From positions 54,126,150 through 54,190,149 of the forward strand of contig OZ020592.1 in NCBI GenBank assembly GCA_963971535.1: a stretch of 64,000 nucleotides of DNA, read 5' to 3'. Both the position numbers and the translations under genes were made by a program. A model generated the notes under the pieces. It did not search any database. It saw only the letters and a list, made by a program, of their open reading frames with translations, and was not told the DNA's origin. Each line of letters begins with the position of its first letter. Positions within the stretch are counted from its first letter, which is position 1. The stretch comes from Notolepis coatsorum (lineage: Eukaryota > Chordata > Actinopteri > Aulopiformes > Paralepididae). Positions 14,160-28,003 of this stretch are shown here, one piece after another.

Positions 14160-15203
14160 TTATATTACTATTATATATCTATCTAAATATCTAAACCTCT
14201 GTCTATCTAGTGTGTGTATGCATGGCATCAAATCAAAGTGTGTGTTGCCTGTATTGATCAGTCACACTATACCCCCATTCAGCCGTAATTGTTCCCTGCT
14301 GGGCCTTTGTTTCATGGTGTGAAGTAGTCATTGACATTGACATTGACATCACATTGCATTCTGGGAAGGAGTGTAGTTCCCTTATCATTAGCTGAATTCA
14401 CTGAATTCTCTTCAGAGGCTCCTGCTGCAAATTGGTAATGACTGTACCAGAATGTTTGATAGGACATTGATTGAAAACTATCGTCTCAAATTTAACAATT
14501 GATGGCTTATTTTGAAGGTATGAATCTGTAATTTTACATTATGTAACAAAAAAAAAATCTGAGAAGGTGGAGCTAGAAACTCTAGACCTCAGGGGGTTAA
14601 CACAACGCAGGGATAAGGTAAGGACATACACGTAGATTAGGGAAGATAGGCGCTAGGTTAGGTAGTAAAAAAAAATTATCCTTGGGTGTTCTGTCTGCTT
14701 TCCCTGCCCATGGAGCTGTGGAGACCAATGTGGAGATTGTATGACCAGGGATGGTCATAAGGGGGGAAGATAGATGAGAAGACCCATTGATGAATTATGC
14801 AAAATGTGATTGAACTATTTTTAAGAAAGAATTAGCAGGAAGAAAATATGAATGAAAAGTGAATATTGTGATGCTAATGTGTGTTTTCTTTCAACCAGAT
14901 CATCTAAAGGGTGTGGGAACAAATTTTCTGTAGATTAAGAATACTGGGTATTAAATTTGTGATTTTTAGATTAAAATTGTGATTTTTAGATTAAAATTGT
15001 GTTTAATTGTTTTCAACATATTCAAAGCCCTGAGGAGCAAAAGCCCATTGATGATATGCACCAAAGAATAATGAGAAAAATTTGAAATTGAGAAACATTT
15101 AAAATTATGGTTTTTGATATTATGGTCAATTGTATGGTTAGTAGGTATAGGAATCAAGTCAATGTACTTGTTTATGACATTATTAAATGTCAAAGGGAGG
15201 AAT
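14160..15203. other. 3' internal ERV sequence up to the polypurine tract
   Basis: About 1 kb, AT-rich, with no recognisable domain. The minus-strand frame 14966-15400 is not convincing. It ends in the purine run caaagggaggaa (about 15191-15202) directly before TGTGGTAAC, which fits a polypurine tract followed by the 3' LTR. Confidence 0.35.
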
Positions 15204-16719
15204 TGTGGTAACATTGACTTGGAAACTGTGCATTTCATAACTAATGGATCTATGTGAAGTGACCATATGCAGGGACATAGTGTAAGGCTTTTTTTTTTTT
15301 TTTTAAAGCAAAGTGGTTTCAACCAAACCCCCACTAGCCAACTGCTCAACACTAGAACAAAAGAAACCAAACTGGAAGACAGTTGGAGACACAGGGGCAA
15401 GTCATAAAAGCCCCCTTATGCTAAACTGTTTGTGACACATTCAAGGAGTCTTGAAGACAGTTGGGTAACTGTAGGAGCAAAACCCCCCACTTGAGAACTG
15501 TTTGAATCCATACAATAATAGATTAGAGACAAAACACACGGTTACATCATCACTGAAAACGGCAAATATCTGTTTATAACGGCTAAATTCAAATAATGCC
15601 TTAAGTACAAATATGACTAAGATGAGTAGAGCTTCCCACGCTCAAGAGTGGAGATCTGTAGGAAACTAAACCATATCATTTTAAAAGGTAACTGACTAAT
15701 TAGATTTAAACGTCATGTAGAATGTCAATCTGGTTATGAAGGTAATAGAGTGTCATTTCACTCTTGTTGTAAACCATATAAGCTTTAAATCATAGTTGTA
15801 ATACAAAGTGTCAGTCTGGTAAATAAGGGTTGGTGCTGGCTCCTGTGGACTATTTGGTATTAACCTAGAAGCAATGACTGTACTGGGTTAATGCTAGATT
15901 GTCCATAGATTCATTACACAAACCATGTATATGGGAAAATCAAATAATATAAAGGGAATGTTAAAATGTCTGATTCATCCCAGAGGGGAGAAAATGAGCC
16001 TCTCCCTCCGTATCAGCAAAGGATGGGGCCACCAGCAGACCCCCTCGCTGTTGATACTGGAAGAAGACACCGACGAGGAAATCAGTGGGGGCCCTCCAGA
16101 AGACAAACCTAATTGGACCAACGTATTATTAGAATGTGCTACTATTGGTGGAAATCAGAGTATAAATAAGAATGTATTGATGAGAGAGAGGCCAGGCCAG
16201 ACAGATATACACAACACCAGGGGTTTTCTGGCCTCCACCAGCTCCACAGACTGTACTCTTGCCATGACGTAAGTAAACTGTATGGAATAATCACTGTTTC
16301 TTGTGATATAGAGTAAGATGCCTATCTTAGACCAGGTTTAACTATGTGGTGGCAAAAGGAGTAGTCTATTCCATTGATAAACATGACTACTTTTATTTGC
16401 AGACTTGTTTTGATTTGAGAGCCACCGTGAATGGGCTATAATTATGTAAACCTCATCAATCCTTTTGTACATCATGTCTTATGTAAAATGATGAATAATC
16501 CCTGTATGTAACTTCTGCATTTTCACCTTTGGGCCTCTCGGCAATAAATATATGAGTTTGAATTAGAACTCTGTGGTCTTGACTGCACGTTTATTCCTTG
16601 CTGGCTATATTTGAAGTCAGATGAGGAGACCATTCTATCATTAAGATCTTTCTTCCTTTCCAGATAACAACCTCATTGTACTGTAATAATCCTTGGGTAT
16701 GTGCTTAGAATATACCACA
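15204..16719 (+). repeat. 3' LTR of the decayed ERV-like element
   Basis: The start is inferred from a polypurine tract followed by TGTGG. The end at 16719 (...ataccaca) is fixed by loss of homology to the 5' copy. From 15632 it is a copy of 1-311 plus 2497-3261 without the 2.2 kb insert. TATAAATA lies at 16161-16168, GTAAGT at 16269-16274 and AATAAA at 16543-16548. Its 1.5 kb length is large for a retroviral LTR and within the range of foamy-type LTRs. That similarity is suggestive only. Confidence 0.72.
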
Positions 16720-16720
16720 C

Positions 16721-17058
16721 CAGTCAGGATGCTCTCTATTGTGCATGAGTAGAAGTTCTTAAGGATCTTCTGACTGACTTGGAACTTCCTTAGGCGCCTG
16801 AGGAAGTAGAGGCGTTGCCGTGCCTTCTTCACAACACTGTCAATGTGTGTGGTCCATGTTAAGTCCTCGGATATGTGGACTCCGAGGTACTTGAAACTGT
16901 TCACTCTCTCAACCGGTGCCCCGTCGATGCTGAGGGGGCTGTAGTCCCTGACCCCCGACCTCCTGAAGTCCACAATCATCTCTTTTGTTTTGCTGACGTT
17001 CAGTGACAGAATCTCTACCTCTTCCAGGTAGGCCCTCTCGTCGTTGGCAGAGATCAGG
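16721..17058 (-). pseudogene. LINE RT fragment, same family as 13141-14037
   Basis: Minus-strand translation shows the region after the RT active site: SANDERAYLEEV, then LSLNVSKTKEMIVDFRR, NSFKYLGVHISEDLTW and KKARQRLYFLRRLRKF. A segment between EEVE and ILSLN is missing compared with related LINEs. It begins directly at the ERV 3' LTR edge, so the ERV may have integrated into this LINE. The matching half would be left of the window. Confidence 0.75.
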
Positions 17059-17284
17059 CCCACCACTTTTACACTAAAGGGTAAAAAAGCCTCAGCAAAA
17101 CCCTCAACATTAGACACCGATTGACCTTCAGCAATGAAACGGTTAAGAGGAGGGAAGAGTGGTAACAGCCCCGGCGGGGCACATGGGAACGGCGCCCCAT
17201 GTATCTTAGCATTAGCATTAGCTGCGTGCTAGGATACTTGGAAAAACATCCAAAAGTGAGTCATGATGAGTATGACCACGTTTA

Positions 17285-17790
17285 TCCAAATATCCCGCCC
17301 CTGCGCCAAATACATCACCCGGCTGTCTCACGAGACAACAAGCAGTATTACATACCAATGCCTGCTAGTGCAGGCCCTACCTGGCCGCGACGCGGCTCAA
17401 CTGCCAACCGCCGCGCGAAGTCCCTCGGTCTGCTGTCATGCGACGAGGAAAAAGCAGGATAGGACTGTTGTGCTGTCAGGACGTGGCGAGAAGGTTCCGG
17501 GGGCTGGCGAACTTCTGGCGAAAGCCCAACATTGTGAAATTTCTCCCTATGCTTCATAACAAATGTCCTGTCCGAAAGTGCATTCGAGCTGCTTCCGCGT
17601 GTGGAAACTAATGAGGAAGGGTGAGGCGTGACCACTTCCGGCGTTATATAGAGTCACGCATGGGAGTGGCGTGGTCACGTGCAAGTGGGTGCATTTGATT
17701 TTGTTTCCCAGAGTACAGTAGGTACTGGAGATAATGTAATATCTCAGTAGGCAGAGCGAGACGCGATTGGCCAGTATGGTATATAACCCC
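17285..17790. repeat. Dispersed repeat, copy 1
   Basis: Closely similar to 22310-22800 in the same orientation. Shared blocks include tacatcac(c/t)cgg(c/t)tgtctcacg, gaagtccctcggt/gacgtccctcggt, gaacttctggcga and ggcagagcgagacgc, ending at a tatataac. Open frames over it are not shared in register between copies, so it is probably non-coding. Family not recognised. Confidence 0.75.
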
Positions 17791-17822
17791 GATAGGGGCT
17801 GTCATAAAAGCAGCATCTGCAG

Positions 17823-20283
<2,461 letters not shown>

Positions 20284-20291
20284 ATCTGCAG

Positions 20292-21445
20292 AATTGACTC
20301 GCCTCATGGAATTGGCTGGGGGTAAATAACACACTGTAACTGTCAAAGACAGATAATGTGGTTTGCACTATTCTATTCCCCTCACTCTGAATAGACACAC
20401 TCTGAATCTGCTCACTGGAAGTAAATAACCTGTACTGTACCTGTACACGCACAGACGCACTCACACACTTAGACAAACACCAGCATAATTCCCCCATCTT
20501 TTCCTTCCTTTCTGAGCTCTCAACAAGTTACAGTAATTAAGCTGACCACACAGACACCATCGCACCACCGTTGCCACAAAGCAAAACCACCTCGCCCCCC
20601 TTTCCTGATGCTCCTTCAACAAGCCTTTGTGCTCTGATGGCCCACCACCTGGGGGCCGGTGTGATTGCCGAACAAGCCATTGTGATACCCGCTCGCTCGC
20701 TCGAGATTCAAATTGAGACAACTTCAAATTGAGTTGGACACAAAGGATCCCGGGGAGAGATGGGTTGGTTTATAGCCCGGTGGCCGTGATTGAAGAGGTA
20801 GTTTTCCACGGCTGAAAGCTCGGTATTATCCTGCATTCTGTTTACAGGAGAAGCATAATGTGCCTATCTATCTGGTGACAGTTGACACCCCTGCGTGGGG
20901 AGATTTCAGCGGGGGTTCCATCAATCTTTTCAGGTGTACCAGGGGAGCCGGGGCAATGCTTCATCAGTTTTGAGTGGCGCCGGGAGGATGAGGCCCTTCT
21001 CAAAAGTGTGACATCTCAGATGGAAAAGTCTTGGGAGAGAGGGGGTGGGGTGGGGGTTTTGGGGGTTTCGTCTTGGGAGCCCACAGTCAATTTCACTGCA
21101 CCCTTGCGACTTGTCACGCGTGGCTAAACACAGCTGCTGTTAGTTCTAGATCAAATTATGTTCAACTCCCCATTTCACAACAGTGAAACATGATGGATGA
21201 TGAGCATTAAAAGAAGAATTGTTCGTTAAGAACTCCAAAGTTATATCTTACGGTCCATATGGTTATGATTAACAGTTTATTTTTCGTATTATTCCATTAT
21301 TAGCCTAAGTGGTAAGGTAAGGTACGGTGGGAGAGAGGAAGGGGATTTGAACCCAAAATGTCACGAGTATTAGGGACTGTATTGTAAGTTGTTGTACTTA
21401 GTTAATCCTGTGGGGAAATGTAGTCCTCTGCATTTGACCCATCCT
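20292..21445. other. Unannotated 1.1 kb
   Basis: No recognised gene or repeat. Short frames at 20461-20727 (minus) and 20882-21127 (plus) have no domain signal. A ctcgctcgctcgag run lies near 20695. Confidence 0.3.
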
Positions 21446-21449
21446 AACT

Positions 21450-21715
21450 CAAGTTCAAGTTTCTTTATTAGTTGTCATACAGAAGTACGGAATACTTTTA
21501 TCCAAAATGCTTCTTTCTGTTACGCTCCAGAGACTGTGCTAGATAAATTTAGATAAGTATAAAATAAAATAAGTATAGCAAGTATAAAATAGAAGTCACG
21601 TACGTAGACACAAGTGTTCAGTATGTGTACAATGTTCAATGCAGAGTAGAAGTAACTGAGTTACCATACAATACAATATACTAATATACAATATACTATA
21701 TAGTGCAAAGGAGAA
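21450..21715 (-). repeat. LINE 3' tail, minus orientation
   Basis: Starts with the complement of aataaagaaacttga and continues with the complement of gtacttctgtatgacaact and agtctctggagcgtaaca. This is the same 3' untranslated region as at 13141-13300. Confidence 0.7.
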
Positions 21716-21896
21716 ATGAGGAAAAAAAAGGAGAAAGGAGAAAAACTACGTGTGTGCGCGGCACACACCTCCGAACGGGAGAGTGAGGGAGGTAAAAAAA
21801 GGAAGAGAGAGGGAGGAAGGGAGCCCCCCCCCCCCCACAAGCTGCCGCGCGGCACACCCGAGAGGGAGGGAGAGAGGGGGCCTTATCAATAACGGC

Positions 21897-21900
<4 letters not shown>

Positions 21901-21974
<74 letters not shown>
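21901..21974. repeat. (TC)n microsatellite with purine-rich flank
   Basis: About 74 bp of TC repeats. The preceding 180 bp (21715-21895) is strongly purine-rich on the plus strand and has a run of 13 C. Arg-Glu frames on the minus strand are repeat artefacts. Confidence 0.95.
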
Positions 21975-21976
<2 letters not shown>

Positions 21977-22195
21977 CAGTCGCAGACTGTGTGGACTGAC
22001 TGTCACTCAAAGTGCTTATGGGGGGAGCCAGGCCATAACAGCCTGAAATCTTGAAGCTGAAAAATGATGGTTTTGAGTACTTGATTAGAAATATAAAACA
22101 ATGCATTTTTTTTGAAAAAAAACGTACAGATGTCTTCAATAGACTCACAGGAATTGTGTAAAGTTGCCCAAATAGTGCTAGGAATAGCAACGCAT

Positions 22196-22312
22196 GTCCC
22201 CTTTAACTTCTCCAGTGCTTTTGATACCATAAGGCCTGGGCTGCTGGGTGAGAAGTTGGAGGCGATGCAGGTTGTGTCCTGGGTTGTTGACTATCTGACG
22301 GGAAGAGACCCT
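22196..22312 (+). pseudogene. Short LINE RT fragment
   Basis: The plus-strand translation FNFSSAFDTIRPGLLGEKL followed by VVDYLTGR matches the RT palm segment containing the first catalytic Asp (FSSAFDT) of LINE RTs. It stops after about 38 residues at the dispersed repeat that begins near 22310. It is far too short to be functional. Confidence 0.7.
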
Positions 22313-22800
22313 CGCACCAATACATCACTCGGTTGTCTCACGGGACAACGAGCAGTATTACTCATGCTAGTATCAATGCCTGATAGCGCAGGCCCTACCT
22401 GTGCACGACTTAGCTCGACTGCTAACCGTCGCGCGACGTCCCTCGGTCCGCTGTCACGAGACGAGGAAAACCCAGCACAGGCCCGTTGCGCTGTTAGGAT
22501 GTGCCGAGAAGATTCCAGGGGCTGGTGAACTTCTGGCGAATACCCAACATTGTGTAATTTCTCCCTGCGTTTCATAACAACTAGTTCACGGAGTGCACTG
22601 CTACTTCCGTGTTGGAAATGAAAAGAGGAAGGTGGAGCGTGACCATTTCCGGCGTCATATAGGGAGACGCAGAGGCGTGGCTTGGTCACGTGCATGTGAG
22701 TGCATTTGTTTGTTTCGTGAGGCCATTATGTGCAAGGAGATAAGAGGTTATCTCATTGGCAGAGCGAGACGCAATAGCCAAGTATGCTATATAACTGTCA
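22310..22800. repeat. Dispersed repeat, copy 2
   Basis: Second copy of the repeat at 17285-17790, with a similar end at gctatataac. It lies between a LINE RT fragment and a DIRS recombinase remnant. Confidence 0.75.
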
Positions 22801-22811
22801 AGCACAGTTTA

Positions 22812-23430
22812 ACACCTCAATGGGACCTCTCATTGGTACTGCGTAATATGATGGAGGAACCATTTGAGCCTCTGGAACAGGTTATCTTGAGTCAGTTGTC
22901 TTTCAAGTCAGCTTTTCTCCTGACCACACATCTGCTAAGCGCATCAGTGAACTGCTTTGTCAGTCTTTCAGTGTTATCCTGAAGCCTATCCCTGCCTTCA
23001 TCCCCAAGAACATTTGGAGCTCTATCTGCTCCAGATATATTGTTTTCGTTCTATCTCCCTCCCCATACTAGGGAGAGGAACATGCATCTGCTATGCCCTA
23101 TCCACACACTCTTTATTTATGTGAGGCGCATGGCTGACTTCAGAATTACTCTGCAACTGCTCGTGTGTCATGGTGAGTCAGCAGAGGCCATGCTCTGTCT
23201 AAACAACGTCTGTTACATTGGTTGTGTGAGCCGGTCAGATTCCTTCAGTCGGTGTCAGAGCTCAGTCCACGTGTGGAGTATCTGCCTCCTCTGCTCTTCT
23301 CAGAGGAGTCTCAGTGGGAGACATCTGGGCAGCAGCTTCCCGGTCTTCCCCTTGTCCATTCATCGGGTTTTACCTGCTGGACGTGTCTGAGAATTCTCCC
23401 TCTCATTCTGTCCTTAGCTCGAGGGCCCCT
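22812..23430 (+). pseudogene. DIRS-type tyrosine recombinase remnant
   Basis: Translations in shifting frames give the ordered blocks of a fish DIRS tyrosine recombinase. These are QWDLSLVLRNMMEEPFEPLE and LSFKSAFLLTTHL (22812-22935), LLCPIHTLFIYVRRMADF (about 23080), LSKQRL and LCEPVRFL (about 23200-23240), and near the end GVSVGDIWAAAS, FYLLDVSENSPSHS (23310-23400). The catalytic region is broken by frame changes and gaps, so no single frame covers it. DIRS elements use such a recombinase instead of an integrase. The RT and RNase H parts of this element are not visible in the window. Confidence 0.7.
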
Positions 23431-23643
23431 TTTTTTGTGCTCTAGCTAGAGTGTAAAGAGTCAACTCCTTCCCCAGTGGGTCTTTTTTCGTGTGTTTTTA
23501 CACACTGAAAGTCATATCTTCTTCTCTTCATGGTTACAATTTGTAACTCTGCGTCACCAGGCATTTACATTTTGTTTTATTATCATAGTTTTTTCCCTGT
23601 TTTAAGCTTCTCCTCTTATTGTGACAGATATAATTTTGTATCT

Positions 23644-23990
23644 GGGGACAGTAACAGTAACATAATAAGTTACTATACAGCTTTGATATATTTACAGGCC
23701 ATTTTATAAAAGCAACAGCTCACTTTAGGCTGTGATATATTGTGAATATATCACAGCTAAGGCATTGTCGTCCCTTAGCTGTGATATAATAACAATAGAT
23801 CACACCCTGTCAGGCGCTATTGCTATACATCATGACCTGTCAGGAGCTATTGCTTAAATATATCACAGCTATATAGTAACTTATTATAATGTGTCCAGAC
23901 CTCTCTTGGCAGAGCCTGAGATGTGGCCAGCAATAGCAACCCCTCCCCTATCACCCACTCAACTCCGACCCACACATCAGACCAAAACTA
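23644..23990. mobile_element. Palindromic MITE, diverged copy
   Basis: aataagttactata near 23665 and tatagtaacttatt near 23878 are inverted partners. In between, tatcacagct and agctgtgatat motifs alternate. The right flank gagcctgagatgtggcca then caatagcaacc is shared with 56070-56105. Confidence 0.6.
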
Positions 23991-25417
23991 AATATATAAA
24001 CAAAGTGCAGTACCAAGAGGGGCTCTCTGATGGCATTACAGATTTTACCTTTAACCCAGTTTCTCCAATGGCTGTTACTGTCACCATCAGCAGCAAAGCA
24101 GTCATAGCACACCGCATGAACATAACAAACCATAATCAGGATTTCAGTATTGAAATAAATGGCTTGATTCATAGTGGGAAAGTAGCTTAGTCATAATGTT
24201 ACATTTCCTACAGCTCTAGAGGGTTCAGGGAATAGATTGGGGGAGGGGTTGCAATGTAGCTCTTAGGTTATTTAAGAAAACATATAATCCTCCTGTAAAA
24301 CACAATTTTTCCTTTCATCCCAACTACTGGTGAAAAAAGGAGCCTGATCTTGAAGATAATGACGACAACACTTGAGGTCTATGAGACTTCTGCTAAACTA
24401 GAGGAAAGTAGAGGATGGAAGAACAATGGGCCTCATTCACCAATACTCTTATTATTTTTCTTATATTTTTTCTTAATCGTCTGTTACAGTAACACTTAGC
24501 GCCAGCGGCTTTAGCTATCCTTGTACCTACTGTGCCACCGCTTTAAGAGATAGGGATTTTCACTGTGCGTCGCGTTGTTTGGAGGGCTATATCTATATTC
24601 AATATTATAGCTATGGAGAGTATATTATGGCTCATTTGACATTAACTATCCATCGTTCAACATGTGAAAAAGAATAACATTTTTCATGTATACGTTTGCG
24701 TGTTATACCGTGGTGAATATTGTATAGTTTCAGAGTGATCCTGGCTAATTCCTGAGAACGGCGCTATGGAGCAATAATGTGCATTTTGCTAAAAGCATTA
24801 GCGTTGCTCACCTGGACACGCTACTATTTCTAATTCAAAGGTATATAATAGGTATTCTGTTTCATCATGAATGCATCAAAGGGGGGGGGGGGGTGATCTT
24901 TTTATGCTTTGACAGCATACGTTTTGGAGTACGTTACCAGTGGAGGTTTCTCTATGACAACACGTGAAACACAAATTCACTCATAATTCATAATTATTAT
25001 TAATTTACATATATATATACATTTATTTTATTTATATATATATAAAAAATGTATTTTTTTAATTATTATTATTTTATATTTTTTTATTAGAAAAGTGTTC
25101 CTCTGTAAAAAAATGCCAGTGAATTTTTTCTTTTTAAAAAATTGCCAAAATTGACAGCTCTGAGCATGCCTGCACTGCAGTAATGACTGCAGTAATTATT
25201 CGTGAAGAAAACTTCACAGGTGTGACCCAATGTTATATAAATAATAAATAACAGCCAATCGAAATAGGCTATTAACTTCGTCTAAGCACGGTCTGTGCAG
25301 TTAAACTCTTGCCATTGAATGGAGGATTGAATGATTGACAGCCCTTGCCATCCAATACATGGAGGTTGAATATGATTGGCAGCCTTGCAAATCCAATCAG
25401 AGATTGCTGCATTGCAA
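23991..25417. other. Unannotated AT-rich 1.4 kb
   Basis: No recognised gene. The phrase gggcctcattcaccaa near 24430 is of the kind seen at ends of fish MITEs. A run of 12 G lies near 24880. 25000-25140 is AT-rich low-complexity DNA. Confidence 0.3.
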
Positions 25418-25658
25418 AGTCAAAACGGGTCCATCTGCAGGTTAGGTTTAGCTCTGGCCAATCTCAAGTTGCTCAAGTTTCTTTATTAGTTGTCATACAG
25501 AAGTACAGAATACTTTTATACAAAATGTAACAGAAATAAGCATTTTGTATAAAAGTATTCTGTACTTCTGTATGACAACTAATAAAGAAACTTGAGAAAC
25601 TTGAGATTGGCCAGAGCTAAACCTAACCTCCGACCCTGCAGATGGACCCATTTTGACT
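25418..25658. repeat. 241-bp palindrome built from two inverted LINE tails
   Basis: The left arm (25418-25527) and right arm (25541-25658) are reverse complements over about 110 bp around the 13-bp spacer taacagaaataag. The inner parts are the 3' tail of the LINE family at 13141 and 21450 (tgtacttctgtatgacaact). The outer parts, ccatctgcaggttagg and gctctggccaatctcaag, are not LINE but are also mirrored. The main asymmetry is about 7 bp extra in the right arm. Confidence 0.88.
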
Positions 25659-25947
25659 GTTTGAAAGAGCAAGGAAGTAGTTTAGTTGTTGTTTAGTAGA
25701 AGTAAGCTGTACAGCTATAACAAGTAAAGTCAGGCTAAATTAAACTTTGCGCCAACATTAGGACCGAAGTATACACCAGCAACTGAGCAACATGAAGAAG
25801 TGGACTTATGCATCTGGATCAGAAAAAACGTTGTGGATGAAAAAGTAAGTAGGCTAGTGTTTGTAAAAGCTTGTATGCTAACAGTAGCTAGCCAGCTTAG
25901 CCTACATCACAATGATAATCACCAAGCTAACTTACTGTACACACTGT

Positions 25948-26060
25948 AGGGCTGGGCAATTAATCAAAACAGAATCGCGATATCGATTCATAGACCTATG
26001 CAATCTCATTTCTAAGTTATGACAATTTTTTTTTATGAATTTTTTTTTTTTTTTTTACTT
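25948..26060 (+). mobile_element. Single end of a hAT-like element
   Basis: tagggctgggcaattaatc followed by aatcgcgatatcgattcat is a commonly seen fish hAT terminal sequence. No partner end was found before the LINE fragment that follows, so the element is truncated. Confidence 0.4.
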
Positions 26061-26071
26061 TTTAAATTATT

Positions 26072-26465
26072 TTATCTGGGTTGAACATGATTTGTGGAAC
26101 TCCCTCTGGTGTTGTGGTCGTGGTATTCACTGACCTTTGGGAAGTATTCCGACATGCACATGGGTATCTTAGTGGTGTAGTGTATCTTGTAGACCAGGCC
26201 CATTGCAAGTTGCTGTACTCTGTCGTCTACTCTAAGCCATCCTAGGTTGTCAAAGTGGGCAGGGGTGAGGTGGGTTTTAGGAGTAAGGTCAAGCAGTAGT
26301 CTGACCAGTTTGTTTTGTGATGTTTGTAATCTTGTTTTTAGTGCCTTTGAGGTGCTTTGGTACCATGAGGTGCAAGCATAGTCGTAGTACCCTTGAATGA
26401 GTGCTCCTGTTAGAGTCTTCAAGGTATTCTTGTTTACCAGAGAGGAGATCCGGTACAGGAATCTA
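26072..26465 (-). pseudogene. LINE RT C-terminal fragment
   Basis: The minus strand encodes RTRFLYRISSLVNKNTLKTL, ALIQGYYDYACTSWYQ, LQTSQNKLVRLLLDL, then LGWLRVDDRVQQLAMGLVYKI and a final NTRGSSTNH. This is the conserved segment after the RT domain of non-LTR retrotransposons. It is about 130 residues, with no RT active site, and is followed on the minus strand by an AT-rich run. It is a different family from the one at 13141. Confidence 0.72.
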
Positions 26466-26571
26466 GTTCGTTGGTTGACTTAGTTTTATTACATTGGATC
26501 CCATTTTGTCACAGGAATGATTTGCCTCTATAGGATGGAACCCAGGTAGGGAATTTCATCTTTCCTTTTAA

Positions 26572-26990
26572 GATAAGATAAGATATTCCTTTATTGATCC
26601 CCTTGGGGAAATTCAGGCATCATAGCAGCATGGGGGAAGGGGGGGGGGGGTACAGGTAGTGAAAACAACACAAGCAGTGTAAACAAATAGGTCAATATAA
26701 TTTACTATCTAACTAACTGAAATATATTTTCACAGTGTCACATAAGGTGCAGTATGCATAAGGTAGTGTTATAATTTACTATCTAACTAACTGAAATATA
26801 CATTATTCATTATTCACAGTATCACAGTATCCACATAAGGTGCAGTATGCCTAAGGTAGTGTAAGTTGTCCTCCTTGGGTTCCTATAAGTCCCAGGTCGA
26901 TGTCTGGCAGCAGTTGCTGCCCACTGTTGTGGAGCCTGATGGCCACTGGTATGAAGGACTGTCCGAGGCGGTTAGTTGAGTGTCGGGGGG
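26572..26990 (-). repeat. LINE 3' region, Rex/CR1-like, minus orientation
   Basis: It starts with the complement of cctgaatttccccaagg and gatcaataaaggaatatctt, a widespread fish LINE tail. Near 26890-26980 the minus strand resembles a LINE C-terminus (STNRLGQSFIPVAIRLHNSG). The segment taatttactatctaactaac occurs twice (26697 and 26771), with acataaggtgcagtatgc also duplicated. Confidence 0.6.
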
Positions 26991-27015
26991 GTATGAGTCT
27001 GTTGCTTCCTTGTCA

Positions 27016-27250
27016 CCTTCACCTAATATGTTTTGATCTGGTCAGGTGCGCTGTCACCTAAAATGTTTTGATCTGATCAGGTGCGCTGTCACCTAAAATG
27101 TTTTGATCTGATCAGGTGCGCTGTCACTTAATATGTTTTGATCTGGTCAGGTGGGCTGTCACCTAATATGATTTCATCTGGTCAGGTGCGCTGTCGCCTA
27201 ATATGATTTCATCTGGTCAGGTGCGCTGTCACCTAATGTTAATATGTTTT
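27016..27250. repeat. Tandem array, 35-bp unit, about 6.7 copies
   Basis: The unit cacctaatatgttttgatct plus ggtcaggtgcgctgt repeats with a few substitutions (gttttgat or gatttcat). The units are contiguous without unique spacers. Confidence 0.9.
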
Positions 27251-27439
27251 CATCTGTGTCCACTGACCACTGACACACAGTGGTGGATGTTTTAAAAATA
27301 TAATTTAATATATAATATAATATAATAATTTGTGCTTCACCTAAAAATTTGGTCAGCAGCCTCCACTGTATGTTACATATGATCGTTGCGATCGATGTGA
27401 AATCATGGTTGGATCAAAGTAGGCTTGATTTCATATAGT

Positions 27440-27802
27440 CTTTACCTTTACTAGGAGGTATCCCAAAAAGAATATTCCAATTGTCTGATCGCGATTTTCC
27501 AGTATTGGTGTCCATCGGGTCCCCGACATAATCCGGCACAACACATGCATCAAGGCTCCATGGACGCGGTTCAATGTGATCGGGGAACCGCTAGACTTGC
27601 CTGTACCAAAATTCTACGCCCGGAGGAAATTAGATGTAACACCCAGTGTGAAAAAAGGTTTCAAAGGGTGGGCGATACTGCCACCTAGCAGGATGTGGCC
27701 GGTATTGCACTCTAGCGATCTCAGAATTATTTCCTATGGTAACACCGGCGCTCAACCGCTGGTGAGGTAACCCGACTATCATCGGGTCTGGCACTGAAAG
27801 TG
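27440..27802. mobile_element. TTAA-type MITE fragment, related to 51655 and 63660
   Basis: The right end ggcactgaaagtg is followed by TTAA (27803-27806) and resembles the piggyBac-like end at 6413. The phrases attccaattgtctgatcgcg and ccggtattgcac correspond to the family members near 63690 and 51850. The left boundary is not clear. Confidence 0.5.
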
Positions 27803-27824
27803 TTAAGAGAAAAATAAGAAAAGC

Positions 27825-28003
27825 CACGCCGTTCTTTTTTCTTTTTTTTTGTGGCATTTTACTTCTTTATTTCGGACAGGCCCGACAGAGAGGAAGGTTG
27901 GGAGAAGACTTGGGGGATGATCTCCGGGTCCGGGAGTCGAACCCGGGACGTCCGGGTTGCACTGCAGCACAGCTACGTGGTGTGCCACCCTGGTGCCCCC
28001 ATC
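27825..28003 (-). repeat. tRNA-derived SINE, minus orientation
   Basis: Read on the minus strand it starts ggggcaccagggtggcacac and carries a polymerase III B box, ggttcgactcc (plus 27933-27943). It continues through cggacccggagatcatcccc and ends in a tail with aataaagaagtaaaatgcc and an A-rich run. This layout is that of a tRNA-related SINE and not of a functional tRNA, because no full cloverleaf is apparent. Confidence 0.75.

Noticed and set aside
27925-28003. tRNA gene on the minus strand
   Set aside because: Only the B box and a weak head resemble a tRNA. The body and A-rich tail identify a SINE.
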